Positions 35,206 through 44,198 of a DNA stretch of 64,000 bases are shown in pieces (within the stretch, counting starts at the first letter, position 1; every line of letters begins with the position of its first letter). Origin of the DNA: Calditrichales bacterium MX18-03 (GTDB lineage Bacteria; Bacillota; Clostridia; Lutisporales; Lutisporaceae); contig JAJGRE010000001.1 of NCBI GenBank assembly GCA_021083345.1, forward strand, positions 620,001-684,000. Direction: 5' to 3'. A program made the position numbers and the translations under genes. The notes beneath the pieces are model-generated. The model did no database searches. It saw only the letters and a program-made list of their open reading frames with translations, and was not told where the DNA came from.

Positions 35206-36093
35206 CTATTTAACAGCCTTCAAATAGTTGTGGCTTGCTACGATATCTTGGCCTTCAGCACTGAGGATGAAGTCGAGGAAGTCTTTTCCAAGGCCTGTCG
35301 GATCCACCTTCGTAAGCATCAGGAAGGGTCTTGAGATCTTGTAGGTTCCGGCATAGATGTTTTCTTCGGTACATGCATTGCCTTCCACGCTGATCATCTT
35401 GACTTCTGTCTTTGCCTTTGCAGATCCGTAGGATGCATATCCGATTGCATTGGGGTCGCCTGCTACAGTGGTCATAACTGCGCCGGTTGAGCCCTGTGTG
35501 ATCGCAGATGCTGTTGTCTTGTCTACCTTCTTGTCGTTTTCTGTGACTTCAAGTTTTGTCAATTCGATGAATGCGCCTCTTGTACCTGAACCTTCTTCTC
35601 TTGTTACGACTGTAATCTTACCTGCTTTTCCGCCAACTTCTTTCCAGTCAGTGATTTCACCCATATATATCTTCTTGATTTGTTCCATTGTAAGGTTTTC
35701 AATGCCATTTGCAGGATTTACGATTACTGCAATACCGTCAACAGCAATTTTAAATTCTTTTAAACTCTTTTCTTCAGTCTTTAAGGCTCTGGATGACATA
35801 CCGATATCTACAACACCGTCCATCGCGGACTTTATACCTACACCGGATCCACCGGCCTGTATATCGATTGTTGCATTGGGGTTCTTTGCCTTATAGGCTT
35901 TTGCCAGCTCTTCAGCTAAAGGCTGTACAGATGTTGAACCGTTGATGGTGATACTTTCCTTTGCTGCTTCTGTGGGTTGTTCCTGCCCCGCGGGCTGTGC
36001 CGGGGCTTCTTCAGCGGGCTTGCTGCAGCCTGCAAAAACGCCTACCAGCAATATCATTGCACAAACTAACGCCAATACCTTTTTAAAATTCAT
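35206..36093 (-). CDS. pstS: phosphate-binding lipoprotein PstS
   Basis: This 295-residue protein has a signal peptide ending in a lipobox (GVFAGC, Cys about residue 23), followed by an Ala/Pro/Glu/Gln linker and a periplasmic-binding fold. Phosphate-site motifs NGSTSVQPLAEELAKAY, GSGVGIKSAMDG and REEGSGTRGAF are clear. It is anchored outside the membrane and delivers phosphate to PstCAB. It is first in the operon behind a six-repeat PHO box. Confidence 0.97.
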   Translation of the reverse strand: MNFKKVLALVCAMILLVGVFAGCSKPAEEAPAQPAGQEQPTEAAKESITINGSTSVQPLAEELAKAYKAKNPNATIDIQAGGSGVGIKSAMDGVVDIGMSSRALKTEEKSLKEFKIAVDGIAVIVNPANGIENLTMEQIKKIYMGEITDWKEVGGKAGKITVVTREEGSGTRGAFIELTKLEVTENDKKVDKTTASAITQGSTGAVMTTVAGDPNAIGYASYGSAKAKTEVKMISVEGNACTEENIYAGTYKISRPFLMLTKVDPTGLGKDFLDFILSAEGQDIVASHNYLKAVK

Positions 36094-36146
36094 TCGATAA
36101 TTCCTCCCTAAATTTCATCTTTGTATTATTTGTAAATCACATGCTA

Positions 36147-36222
36147 AGTATACCGGTCTACTGTTAAAGCAGAATAAAGAAAAGGTTAAGGGGCTATAAA
36201 GGTCATGTTAATTCCATGTAAA
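36147..36222 (-). promoter_or_regulatory. extended PHO box and -10 of pstS
   Basis: On the minus strand, six heptamers start at exact 11-base steps from 36222 down to 36161: TTTACAT, TTAACAT, TTTATAG, TTAACCT, TTTATTC and TTAACAG. Four match TTWACA-type PhoP repeats closely; TTTATAG and TTTATTC are weaker. A TATACT -10 lies at 36147-36152. PhoP binding is inferred from the family's site and from the adjacent phoP-phoR genes. Confidence 0.85.
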
Positions 36223-36242
36223 CCGCTTTGCTGCCTCGGGAC

Positions 36243-36270
36243 AAAAAAAGAAGCCTCCAATAAGAAGGCT
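36243..36270 (-). terminator. terminator of phoP-phoR
   Basis: On the minus strand, AGCCTTC and GGAGGCT form a seven-pair stem (one G-T) with a five-base loop, followed by TCTTTTTTTG. It lies just after the phoR stop and before the pstS PHO box. Confidence 0.7.
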
Positions 36271-36287
36271 GCCTTTATCAATTGGTG

Positions 36288-38072
36288 TCAACTGCTATGC
36301 ATTTCAATAGGTATGCTGACTGTAAACCGGGTACCTTTTCCGACTTCACTCTCCACTTCAATTTCACCGTCGAAGGATAAGACAATATGTTTGACGATGG
36401 CAAGTCCCAGTCCTGTTCCTCCCACCCTGCGGGACCTTGCCTTATCAATCCTGTAAAAACGCTCAAACAGTCTGGGAACATGTTCCTTGGCAATACCGAT
36501 ACCATTGTCTATAACATCGATAATGATACGCTTTTCACCGGTTGTTTCATTTACGTGCTGATAGGCCTCCACGTTTACTTTCCCACGGTCTGGGGTATAC
36601 TTGACCGCATTGTCCACCAGATTGATCAGCATTTGCTTGAAACGATCCGGATCGCCATATAGGCTGTCTATGCTCTCTTGCAAATCTGTTTCAAGCTGGA
36701 TTCCTTTTTTATCTGCCTGACTTTTCAATATCGATATGACCTCCTGAACCGTATGCCTCACGTCAATACGTTCAGGCACTCCCCGATGCTTTCGATGCTC
36801 CAGCTCCGACAGGGAAAGGATATCGGAAATCAGGCGGTACAGCCTTTCAGCCTCATCCTCAATAATGTTCAGGAACCGTAGGCTGTCCTCCTTGTCCTCT
36901 AGTGCACCGCTTTTCAACGTTTCTACAAAGCCTTTGATGGAGGTCAGCGGTGTCTTCAACTCGTGGGACACATTGGCTACAAACTCAGTCCGCATTCTTT
37001 CCAGTTTCCGAAGCTCGGTAATATCCTGTATCGTAATGATGATGCCTGCCAGGTCTCCCCGATCCACATATTTGATGGGGTTGGTATAAAGCTTCAGGAT
37101 TTTTTCAGCCGGATAATCCAGCACGATCTCTACATCAAAGAAGCGATTCTGCTTGATGATTTCTTTCAAGTAATTATCGATCTGGTTGTTCCTGACAGCC
37201 TGCAGAAAATGCTTGCCGGTCACATCCTTCTCCTGGATGTTCAGCATTCTGGCAGCTATGGGATTGATAAACAGGATCCTTTCATTGCTGTCAATGGCGA
37301 TAATTCCATTGACTACACTGGACATAAAGGCCTCCAGCTTTGCATTCTTATCCTGCAGGCTGCCGATGCTTTCGCTCAAGGTGGATGCCATATGGTTGAT
37401 AGCATCCGCCAGGATGGCTATTTCGTCATCAGTCTTCAGATTGATGCGCTTGTCCAGCTGCCCTCTTGCAATCCTGGTAGCCGTATATGTGATCTCCTTG
37501 ATGGGCATTGTGATATTCTCAGAGATCTTGTATCCCAGGAATGATGCAATCAGTGCACCTGCCAACACCGCAATAAGGACATTCAGGTACATCCGCTGCG
37601 TCATTTTCTGGATCTCGTAGAGCGGCTTTGAAAGCCTCAATATGCCCACCAGCGTCCCGTCTTTGTGAATCGGTATTGCCGCATACTGAAAGTTTACTTT
37701 CAGGGTATCACTGTAACGCTTGGAAAGGCCCAGCCCCGCCTCAATGGCTTCTTTTACCTCCTGGCGGTTCAGATGATTGTCCATGTCCGCTGCATTGCTT
37801 TCGGTATCCGCCAGTACCTTCCCAGATGCATCAATGACAGTAATCCTGGCATTGGTTACTGTACGGATTTCGTTCAGGTATTGGTCCAAGAGAACCGGAT
37901 CTGCCAGCATTGCTTCTCCGATAAATTCCTTGGTCAGCTTCATATTGGAAACAAGGTTATTTTTGATATCGTCGCTGTAGTTGATTTCCAACATTCTGGC
38001 GGAAAGTGCTCCGCATATGATCACACCGATCAGCAGAACCGAAACGATATAAAAAAATATCTTCCTTTGCAC
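36288..38072 (-). CDS. phoR: phosphate sensor histidine kinase
   Basis: This 594-residue kinase has a membrane helix at about 5-25, an extracytoplasmic sensor domain (about 30-160), and a second helix near 165-185. HAMP, PAS (NGIIAIDSNERILFINPIA) and HisKA (FVANVSHELKTPLTSIKG, phospho-His) domains follow. The ATPase domain has NAVKYTPD and GGTGLGLAIVKH. It overlaps the response-regulator stop by one base, so the two are coupled. The call as PhoR rests on PAS-HAMP architecture plus the pst context. Confidence 0.92.
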   Translation of the reverse strand: MQRKIFFYIVSVLLIGVIICGALSARMLEINYSDDIKNNLVSNMKLTKEFIGEAMLADPVLLDQYLNEIRTVTNARITVIDASGKVLADTESNAADMDNHLNRQEVKEAIEAGLGLSKRYSDTLKVNFQYAAIPIHKDGTLVGILRLSKPLYEIQKMTQRMYLNVLIAVLAGALIASFLGYKISENITMPIKEITYTATRIARGQLDKRINLKTDDEIAILADAINHMASTLSESIGSLQDKNAKLEAFMSSVVNGIIAIDSNERILFINPIAARMLNIQEKDVTGKHFLQAVRNNQIDNYLKEIIKQNRFFDVEIVLDYPAEKILKLYTNPIKYVDRGDLAGIIITIQDITELRKLERMRTEFVANVSHELKTPLTSIKGFVETLKSGALEDKEDSLRFLNIIEDEAERLYRLISDILSLSELEHRKHRGVPERIDVRHTVQEVISILKSQADKKGIQLETDLQESIDSLYGDPDRFKQMLINLVDNAVKYTPDRGKVNVEAYQHVNETTGEKRIIIDVIDNGIGIAKEHVPRLFERFYRIDKARSRRVGGTGLGLAIVKHIVLSFDGEIEVESEVGKGTRFTVSIPIEMHSS

Positions 38073-38797
38073 TATCTATCACCTGAATTATTCAGTCTAT
38101 ATCCCACACCTCGGATAGTTTCAATGATCTGTCCGCTGCCTTCCTCATCGCTTATCTTCTGCCTCAAGTGTCTGATATGAACATCCACCGTTCTTGTTTC
38201 TCCAACATAATCATAGCCCCATATCTTGTCCAGCAGGAAGTCCCGGGTCAGCACCTTGCCCCGGTTTTCAACCAGCATTTTCAGAAGCTCGAACTCCTTT
38301 AGCGTCAGGACCAGCTTTTCACCGCTCTTTCTCACTTCGTACTTTTCACAATCAATCTCAATATCCTTTACCTTCAGCAAGGCAGGTGCCGACATCTCTG
38401 CCGCAGCATCAGCCTTATCTTCACCGATGCGTCTCAAGGTTGCCCGGATCCTCGCTGTCAACTCTTTGATGCTGAAGGGCTTAGTTATATAGTCATCAGC
38501 ACCCAGTTCCAGACCCAGGATCTTGTCCAGTTCTTCTGATTTTGCCGTCAACATCAGAATGGGTACCTTCTTTGTCTTCTTTTCCATCCTCAGCCGCTTG
38601 CAGACCTCCAGGCCGTCCATGCCCGGCAGCATCAGGTCCAGCAGAATCAAGTCAGGGACGTTCTCCATTGCTTCTTCCAATCCGTCAGCTCCGTTTTCCA
38701 TAACAGTCACCTTATAGCCGCTTTTCTCCAAATTGTATTTCAGAAGTTCTTGAATATTTGTTTCATCTTCAATAACCAGTATCCTTTGGTTTGTCAA
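38072..38797 (-). CDS. phoP: phosphate response regulator (OmpR family)
   Basis: This 241-residue regulator has a receiver domain with phospho-acceptor Asp in LILLDLMLPGMDG, and Lys in the GADDYITKPFS segment. A winged-helix DNA-binding domain (VLTRDFLLDKIWGYDYVGETRTVDVHIRHLRQKI) follows. It is predicted to bind the 11-base direct repeats upstream of pstS and pstC. It is co-transcribed with the kinase and lies 39 bases after pgeF without an obvious terminator. Confidence 0.92.
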   Translation of the reverse strand: MTNQRILVIEDETNIQELLKYNLEKSGYKVTVMENGADGLEEAMENVPDLILLDLMLPGMDGLEVCKRLRMEKKTKKVPILMLTAKSEELDKILGLELGADDYITKPFSIKELTARIRATLRRIGEDKADAAAEMSAPALLKVKDIEIDCEKYEVRKSGEKLVLTLKEFELLKMLVENRGKVLTRDFLLDKIWGYDYVGETRTVDVHIRHLRQKISDEEGSGQIIETIRGVGYRLNNSGDR

Positions 38798-38836
38798 TCG
38801 TATCCCTCCCTGAACGTTTTCTCTTTGTGTTTAGTA

Positions 38837-39688
38837 CTATCTTAGTTCGATAATAGCCGAGAGACTCCCGGTTCTACCCTTATCTCTTCTGTGAGAGTAG
38901 AACAAGTCCTCACGGCAGCTGGTGCAGAATCCGCTGAAGGTGATATTTTCCTCCCGCACACCTGCCTCAAGCAGTGTCATCCGGTTTGCCTCCCATAAAT
39001 CAATATGGTAATGCGTCTCATCCGCCTGTTCGATAAATGCCTGCCAGTTGTCGAAATGTGTCTTGAAAAGACTTACGGTATCTTCCCTTACCTCAAAACA
39101 GTCTTTTTCGATGGACGGCCCGATCCCTGCCAGACAGCTCTCCGGCTTTGTCCCATAGCAGCTTGCCATCCGGTCCAATGTCTTTTGACCGATCTTCAGG
39201 ACGGTGCTTTTCCAGCCCGCATGCGCTAAGCCTACGGCCTGATGCTCCATGTCCAGGAAAAAAAGCGGTACACAATCGGCATAAAAAGTAATGAGCGGTA
39301 TACCCGGCACGTTGGTGATCAAGGCATCCACCCCCCGGATATCTGAGCCCCGAATGATCCCCTTCCCCAGATCTGCTTCCGTTACAACATGTATATGGTC
39401 CTCATGGGTCTGGTCGGAAGCCACCAGCCGCCTGTAATCAATATCAACCGCTGCACAAACCCGTTCCAGGTTCCTGTATACATTTTCTTTATGGTCCTCT
39501 TTCTTGAGAGAGGTATTGAGTGTTTCATAGATTCCTTCACTGACGCCCCCCAGTCTTGTCGTAAAGCAATGCTTGACCAGACCGGTTTCTTCAAAGCTGG
39601 GTATCGTCAGGTATCGGAGCCCGTTCCGGCAGTTGACTCTAAAACCCTCTTTGATTGCAGTCACCTCATTTATGATTATATATTTCAT
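38837..39688 (-). CDS. pgeF: peptidoglycan editing factor / laccase-domain protein (YfiH)
   Basis: This 283-residue protein belongs to the YfiH/PgeF family that hydrolyses mis-incorporated dipeptide-linked muropeptide precursors. Older annotations call it polyphenol oxidase. Active-site motifs are SDQTHEDHIHVV, FYADCVPLFFLD and GLAHAGWKSTV. The ATG at 39688 follows an AAGGA at a long 12-base spacing, so the start is moderately sure. It lies between cysE and phoP. Confidence 0.88.
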   Translation of the reverse strand: MKYIIINEVTAIKEGFRVNCRNGLRYLTIPSFEETGLVKHCFTTRLGGVSEGIYETLNTSLKKEDHKENVYRNLERVCAAVDIDYRRLVASDQTHEDHIHVVTEADLGKGIIRGSDIRGVDALITNVPGIPLITFYADCVPLFFLDMEHQAVGLAHAGWKSTVLKIGQKTLDRMASCYGTKPESCLAGIGPSIEKDCFEVREDTVSLFKTHFDNWQAFIEQADETHYHIDLWEANRMTLLEAGVREENITFSGFCTSCREDLFYSHRRDKGRTGSLSAIIELR

Positions 39689-39750
39689 GTTAATATTTTT
39701 TCCTTTGATAAGCAATAACCTTTTCACGTTCAGTTCGTGTTATATTTATG

Positions 39751-40377
39751 TTAAGTCAGCTTTCTTTCCAGTTCGTTCAGTTTCTCCCTCAGCTCGGCAA
39801 TTTCATCTTCCAGTGGATCGGGAATGTCCGTATGGTTAAGGTCAATGTATGACTCATCGACAACACTCCGTTTAACCACATGGGCCGGTATTCCTACTGC
39901 CGTGCTATTTGAGGGGATACAGCGCACCACCACGGCACCGGCGCCGATTTTTGCATTATGCCCTACTGTGATAGGACCAAGGACTTTTGCACCGGAGCCG
40001 ATGGTAACGTTGTGTCCGATGGTTGGATGCCTTTTCCCCTTATCTTTGCCGGTACCGCCCAGGGTGACACCCTGATAAAGCGTGACGTCGTTTCCGATTT
40101 CAGTGGTTTCCCCTATGACAATGCCGGAGCCGTGGTCAATAAACAGTCTCTTTCCCACAACCGCTCCAGGATGTATTTCAATTCCAGTAAAAAAACGGCT
40201 GATCTGGGATAGGAATCTGGCTGCAAGGAACCGCTTCTTTTTGTAAAGGAAGTGGGCAAGCCTGTGGTTGATGACGGCATGCAAGCCGGGATAACACAGG
40301 ATGACTTCAAAATAACTTTTTGCAGCAGGATCACGTTCAAAAATGGTCTGGATATCCTCTTTGATCTGTTTCAGCAT
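39751..40377 (-). CDS. cysE: serine O-acetyltransferase
   Basis: This 208-residue enzyme acetylates serine for cysteine synthesis. A helical N-terminal domain ([19 protein letters not shown]) precedes a left-handed beta-helix of hexapeptide repeats with the catalytic His/Asp motif [18 protein letters not shown]. The ATG at 40377 follows AGGTGA. A T-box leader upstream fits cysteine-starvation control; no cysK or cysS is next to it in this window. Confidence 0.95.
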   Translation of the reverse strand: MLKQIKEDIQTIFERDPAAKSYFEVILCYPGLHAVINHRLAHFLYKKKRFLAARFLSQISRFFTGIEIHPGAVVGKRLFIDHGSGIVIGETTEIGNDVTLYQGVTLGGTGKDKGKRHPTIGHNVTIGSGAKVLGPITVGHNAKIGAGAVVVRCIPSNSTAVGIPAHVVKRSVVDESYIDLNHTDIPDPLEDEIAELREKLNELERKLT

Positions 40378-40485
40378 AATCTTCACCTATCATTCATATA
40401 AATTAAATTTCATGTTGCCTCATATCTTCATGTCTGCATTGGTACCGTTTTGTACTGCTCATACACCTACTCTCCCAAAAAAATG

Positions 40486-40532
40486 AAAACCTCTCTATAT
40501 GCGGCTCAATGCATATAAAGAGGCAGAATTTC
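40486..40532 (-). terminator. T-box terminator of cysE
   Basis: On the minus strand, a stem between CCTCTTTATATGC and GCATATAGAGAGG is followed by TTTTCATTTTTTT. It starts just after the T-box sequence, as needed for the terminator/antiterminator switch. Confidence 0.88.
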
Positions 40533-40805
40533 TGCGGTTCCACTCTTTTAAGGACTCTTGCGGAATACGATCATATCCCTGCACGGTAACGGGTGCTGCC
40601 GTCTTGACCTACCGACCCTTCCATACCTACAGTTCGCCGTAAGGTGCCGAAGGGTGTTCAGCAAAAAGCTCCTGGACGCACTTTCGGTATCTCTTTCCAG
40701 GATTGCTTCCAGCTGCGGAAATGACCGCTGCAACCCCTCTCTGTGGAAATCGCCTGCTACCTACACTTTCCATTCAAAGCCTTTGTTTATTTCCTACTGT
40801 TTTAC
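40533..40805 (-). ncRNA. T-box leader of cysE (probable Cys specifier)
   Basis: On the minus strand, the leader contains the T-box core GAGTGGAACCGCAG (40532-40545) directly before the terminator, and a long structured 5' region with an AGAGAGGGG/CTGGAAGC stem I. A candidate specifier TGC (Cys) lies at 40678-40680 in the 3' side of stem I, consistent with cysE. The T-box is certain; the specifier is an inference from position. Confidence 0.88.
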
Positions 40806-40814
40806 TATGTTTTA

Positions 40815-40843
40815 ATCATAAACGATAAAAGCAGGAATGTCAA
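40815..40843 (-). promoter_or_regulatory. sigma-A promoter of cysE
   Basis: On the minus strand, TTGACA (40838-40843) and TATGAT (40815-40820) are 17 bases apart, just upstream of the T-box leader. Confidence 0.82.
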
Positions 40844-40894
40844 TAGCGCCTGCTTGTAATTTTTTTACAACAGCCGAAAGCTTGGTGGGACGGA

Positions 40895-41596
40895 CTATAA
40901 CTCCATATACGGATTGTCTTTGTCAACCAAGCCAACCTTCACCTCACAATTGAAGATGGCTTTCAAAGCTTGAGCCAGCTCATCCCTTGAAGCCATAACC
41001 GCTTCAAGGTTGGTATCGGCAAAACCGTCAATGGGGAAGAAGACATTGCTACTGTCTTCGGTTATTTTACCTTCATCGCTCTGCCGCCAGATCCACCGCC
41101 GGGTTTTGACCTTGCTGCCGCTGGCATAAACAAGCTCTCCCAGCTCCGGCTTTTCGGCCTCTACTGCACCGAAGGGCACAAAAACATCCTCTGGACGTGA
41201 AAATCTGACTTCAATGTCGCCCTCTGCCTTATTCAGGTCATGGGCGCCCAAGGGCAGAATATATTTCAGGGAAATGGCATTGCCCAGGTCGACGATATTA
41301 TTGATTCTGGGGAACTCTCCCCCCTTCATGATGCGTTTGACCAGGGCTTCGATGGAACACATGAATTTATTGGGATTAAAGTCCAGCTTGACAAAAGCCT
41401 CCCGATATAGGTTGATGGCGGGATACTCCTTCAGGTTAATATCCTGCAGCCTTTCCCGTATACTGCCGATACTGCTGTCAAGCAGGGCTGAGATCTCGCT
41501 CCGGCTGTTCCTGTTGTCAATACCTCTTGCAACAACAATACCGAAGCATACATTTTCCAGTCTGCTGAACACTTCCTTTTCTACTGCAAATCGCAT
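40895..41596 (-). CDS. B3/B4 tRNA-binding domain protein
   Basis: This 233-residue stand-alone protein resembles the B3/B4 domain of phenylalanyl-tRNA synthetase beta chain, with motifs such as FPRINNIVDLGNAISLKYILP and DSSNVFFPIDGFADTN. Related proteins are suspected to edit or bind tRNA, but the substrate is not known here. An AGGAGG site precedes the ATG. It is apparently monocistronic, ending near the cysE promoter. Confidence 0.78.
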   Translation of the reverse strand: MRFAVEKEVFSRLENVCFGIVVARGIDNRNSRSEISALLDSSIGSIRERLQDINLKEYPAINLYREAFVKLDFNPNKFMCSIEALVKRIMKGGEFPRINNIVDLGNAISLKYILPLGAHDLNKAEGDIEVRFSRPEDVFVPFGAVEAEKPELGELVYASGSKVKTRRWIWRQSDEGKITEDSSNVFFPIDGFADTNLEAVMASRDELAQALKAIFNCEVKVGLVDKDNPYMEL

Positions 41597-41740
41597 TGTT
41601 TGATCCTCCTATGTTACCTGCTTCTAAAAAACCAGGTTGTCCTCTTTAATATTCTAACAGATTCTCTTCCATTTTATAACAGGCTTCAGTAAAACAGTCT
41701 GTTTTTTTGAAGTGTGCCAGCAGAATTTTAGATGCAGCGA

Positions 41741-43108
41741 TTAGAGCTTCAGCACGCCCACTGCCTGCAGGAAAATCACGGAAACTGCAACAGGGGTAAG
41801 ATATTTGATAATGAAATACCAGATTCCGAACCATTTGAAACGGTGTAGGCCGTCACTGGTAACCTCTGCATAAACCGCTTCCTTGCGCCATAGATAGCCC
41901 ACCAGAACGGCACCTAAAAGCCCTACCATGGGAAAAGTAATATTGGACACAAAATAGTCGTACAGGTCGAAGAAGTTTTTACCGAACAGCTTGAAACTTC
42001 CCCAGCTGCCGAAGCTCATCAGCGGTGGGATGCCCGCAGCAAATGCCAGAAATGTCAATAACCATGCTGCTTTTGCTCTGCCTGTTCCCGTCTTTTCTGT
42101 CACAAAGGTTACAACGACTTCCAGCATGCCAATGGAGGAAGTCAGTGCTGCGACAATCAACAAGACAAAAAACACATCTGCGAAAAGCCAACCTAAGGGC
42201 ATCTGGCCGAACACCTGAGGCAAGGTCACAAAAAGCAGCCCGGGCCCTGAACCCGGCTCCAGCCCAAAGGCAAAGACGGCAGGAAATATAACCAAGCCGG
42301 CTATAACCGCAGCTGCGGTGTCCGCTAATGCAACAGACACGGATATATCGGACAGCTTTTCTTTTTTATTCAAATAGCTGGCATAAGTCACCATACCGCC
42401 GCAACCCAGACTCAGCGAAAAAAAAGCTTGCCCCAGCGCGCTGACTACCACTGAGCCGCTGATTTTCGACAGATCCGGCTTGAGGTACCACACAAGTCCC
42501 TCCATCGCCCCGGGCAGTGTGAGGGATCGGAACGCCAGGATAGCCAGCATCAGAAAAAGGCCTGGCATCAGGATATTGCAATACTTTTCGATGCCACCAG
42601 ATATCCCCTTGGCGACGATATAAGCTGTCACAGCCAGAAACATGATCTGGTAAACGACAAGCTGCCCCGGATTGCTGACAAAGGTGCCGAAGATTGCCCC
42701 CAGACCCTCTGAGTTCTGCCCTATGATTTTTCCCGTGAAAGCTGCATAGGTATAGAAAATCGTCCATCCGCCGATGATGGCATAAAATGCCAGCAGCAGG
42801 AATACACCCAGCATACCCCAATACCCGACGAACCGGAAATGACGGTTTATCTTACCATAGCACTCGATTGCATTGGCTTTGCCGTTCCTTCCGATGGCAA
42901 ATTCCGCTATCAGAAGACTGGCGCCCAATAAAACCACACACAGGAGATAAACCAGGACAAAAGCGCCTCCGCCGTTGGTCCCTGTCATATACGGGAAACG
43001 CCAGAGATTTCCGAGACCGATTGCCGCACCGGCGGCAGATAATATAAAGCCAAGCCTTGAACCAAACTGGTCCCGCTTACTGCCGGTTCTTTCCGTTCCA
43101 TTTTTCAT
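41741..43108 (-). CDS. sodium-dependent transporter, NSS (SNF) family
   Basis: This 455-residue transporter has about 11-12 membrane helices. The first-helix signature AAGAAIGLGNLWRFPYMTG and TNGGGAFVLVY are diagnostic of Na+-coupled amino acid symporters. The ATG at 43108 follows AGGAGG by eight bases. Substrate is unknown, typically hydrophobic or aromatic amino acids. Its Na+ dependence is interesting beside a predicted Na+-type V-ATPase in the same genome. Confidence 0.9.
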   Translation of the reverse strand: MKNGTERTGSKRDQFGSRLGFILSAAGAAIGLGNLWRFPYMTGTNGGGAFVLVYLLCVVLLGASLLIAEFAIGRNGKANAIECYGKINRHFRFVGYWGMLGVFLLLAFYAIIGGWTIFYTYAAFTGKIIGQNSEGLGAIFGTFVSNPGQLVVYQIMFLAVTAYIVAKGISGGIEKYCNILMPGLFLMLAILAFRSLTLPGAMEGLVWYLKPDLSKISGSVVVSALGQAFFSLSLGCGGMVTYASYLNKKEKLSDISVSVALADTAAAVIAGLVIFPAVFAFGLEPGSGPGLLFVTLPQVFGQMPLGWLFADVFFVLLIVAALTSSIGMLEVVVTFVTEKTGTGRAKAAWLLTFLAFAAGIPPLMSFGSWGSFKLFGKNFFDLYDYFVSNITFPMVGLLGAVLVGYLWRKEAVYAEVTSDGLHRFKWFGIWYFIIKYLTPVAVSVIFLQAVGVLKL

Positions 43109-43319
43109 GCGTGTTCCTCCTAATCCTTTTCGCATTTGTTTCGAATTTTTCTGCATCCAATGATACCGGTCTTAGTGTTCTTCCCAGGCTGCCAAAATAT
43201 AAATACACGATTTCTATTATACTTCAAATTTCCTGTGTATTCACCTGTTTTAAGACAAACAAATACCTCCTCATTGAATTTGCCAGTGCACGATATTTGT
43301 ATAAAAGGAGATCAACAAC

Positions 43320-43838
43320 CTATCTGGTGCCGTAAGCGTGAAGACTGTATCCTATCCGCTGCACCAACAACAGTGTCTGATCGCTGGCAGCTCCCGGCAG
43401 TACTTTGATATTGCGCACCAAACATTGCATTTCGCCGGATTTTGCAGTAATCGTATAATAACCCGGAGGCAAGTCTCCCAGGCAGTAATTTCCATTCACA
43501 TCGGATTGTATCCTGCACACCGGAAACTCCGCTCCTGAACCGAAATACAGATAAATATCTGCTCCAGAGACAATTTCGCCGTTTGCTTGTCTTTGAACGC
43601 AGCCTGAAATCCGTCCTGAATAGTTTTCTATCTTGTTGTTGATGGTTAAATCGATTTTTTGGAAATTCATCTGCGAGGGTTTGACATCTACTTCCTGAGT
43701 CTGGTCCATGTCCTGACGGTTATGCTGGAGGCTTTGCTGGTGCTGCAGCTTATTGTTGACGCCCTTTTCCACCAGACCCGTATATAGTTCCTTTTCTTTT
43801 TCGCTTTCTATCTCAATGCTGTCGTTTTCGTTCGCCAT
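43320..43838 (-). CDS. unknown protein: polar N-terminus plus carboxypeptidase-regulatory-like domain
   Basis: This is a 172-residue protein. Residues 1-85 are Glu/Gln/Asp-rich and disordered (QHQQSLQHNRQDMDQTQE). Residues about 88-160 look like a carboxypeptidase-regulatory / transthyretin-like beta-sandwich (ISGCVQRQANGEIVSGADIY, DLPPGYYTITAKSG). No signal peptide is seen. AGGAGGGG precedes the ATG at 43838. It is the last of three clustered genes whose products share polar low-complexity sequence. No function can be given. Confidence 0.68.
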   Translation of the reverse strand: MANENDSIEIESEKEKELYTGLVEKGVNNKLQHQQSLQHNRQDMDQTQEVDVKPSQMNFQKIDLTINNKIENYSGRISGCVQRQANGEIVSGADIYLYFGSGAEFPVCRIQSDVNGNYCLGDLPPGYYTITAKSGEMQCLVRNIKVLPGAASDQTLLLVQRIGYSLHAYGTR

Positions 43839-43912
43839 TAAGCCGCCCCTCCTTCCGGTGGTTATGTAAAGATAGTGGGTCAATCCCCACTACCCGAAAC
43901 GAGAATTGATAC

Positions 43913-44176
43913 CTAGTATTTTTTGGCTTTTGCTTTGGACTCTGCTTCGGATTCTGCTTCGCCTTCAGATTCTGCTTCAGCTTCCGATTCCGTTTCCTGA
44001 TTTTGATACTGCTTTATAATGGCCTTCTGGTCAAACCAGTTGTAGTTGATCTGCTTGTTGAATTGCTTCTGCTTGCTGAACTGGGAATCTTTTTCCCATT
44101 CCTTCTCGATTTCGAAGTCTTTTTCTTTTTCTTTTTCTATGATCGCATTGATGTTGGTGTCGTCAATCAAAGCCAT
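43913..44176 (-). CDS. unknown low-complexity protein with Glu/Ser/Ala tail (paralogue of next)
   Basis: This 87-residue protein has a charged helix (EKEKEKDFEIEKEWEKD), a Gln/Asn segment (QFNKQINYNWFDQK) and an acidic repeat tail of ESEAEA units ending in KAKAKKY. It clearly resembles the neighbouring 97-residue product in the same order of segments. The ATG at 44176 follows GGAGG by eight bases. No known domain is recognised; structure is probably coiled coil plus disorder. Confidence 0.62.
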   Translation of the reverse strand: MALIDDTNINAIIEKEKEKDFEIEKEWEKDSQFSKQKQFNKQINYNWFDQKAIIKQYQNQETESEAEAESEGEAESEAESKAKAKKY

Positions 44177-44198
44177 ATTTCTACCCTCCATTACTTTA

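Noticed and set aside
41646-41834. 62-codon minus-strand frame overlapping the NSS transporter 3' end
   Set aside because: It overlaps the transporter's C-terminal coding region in another frame and has no ribosome site or motif.
43913-44191. ESEAEA acidic tails considered as frame-shifted or simple-repeat noise
   Set aside because: Two separate genes carry the same segment order with different codons and each has a proper ribosome site, which favours real proteins.
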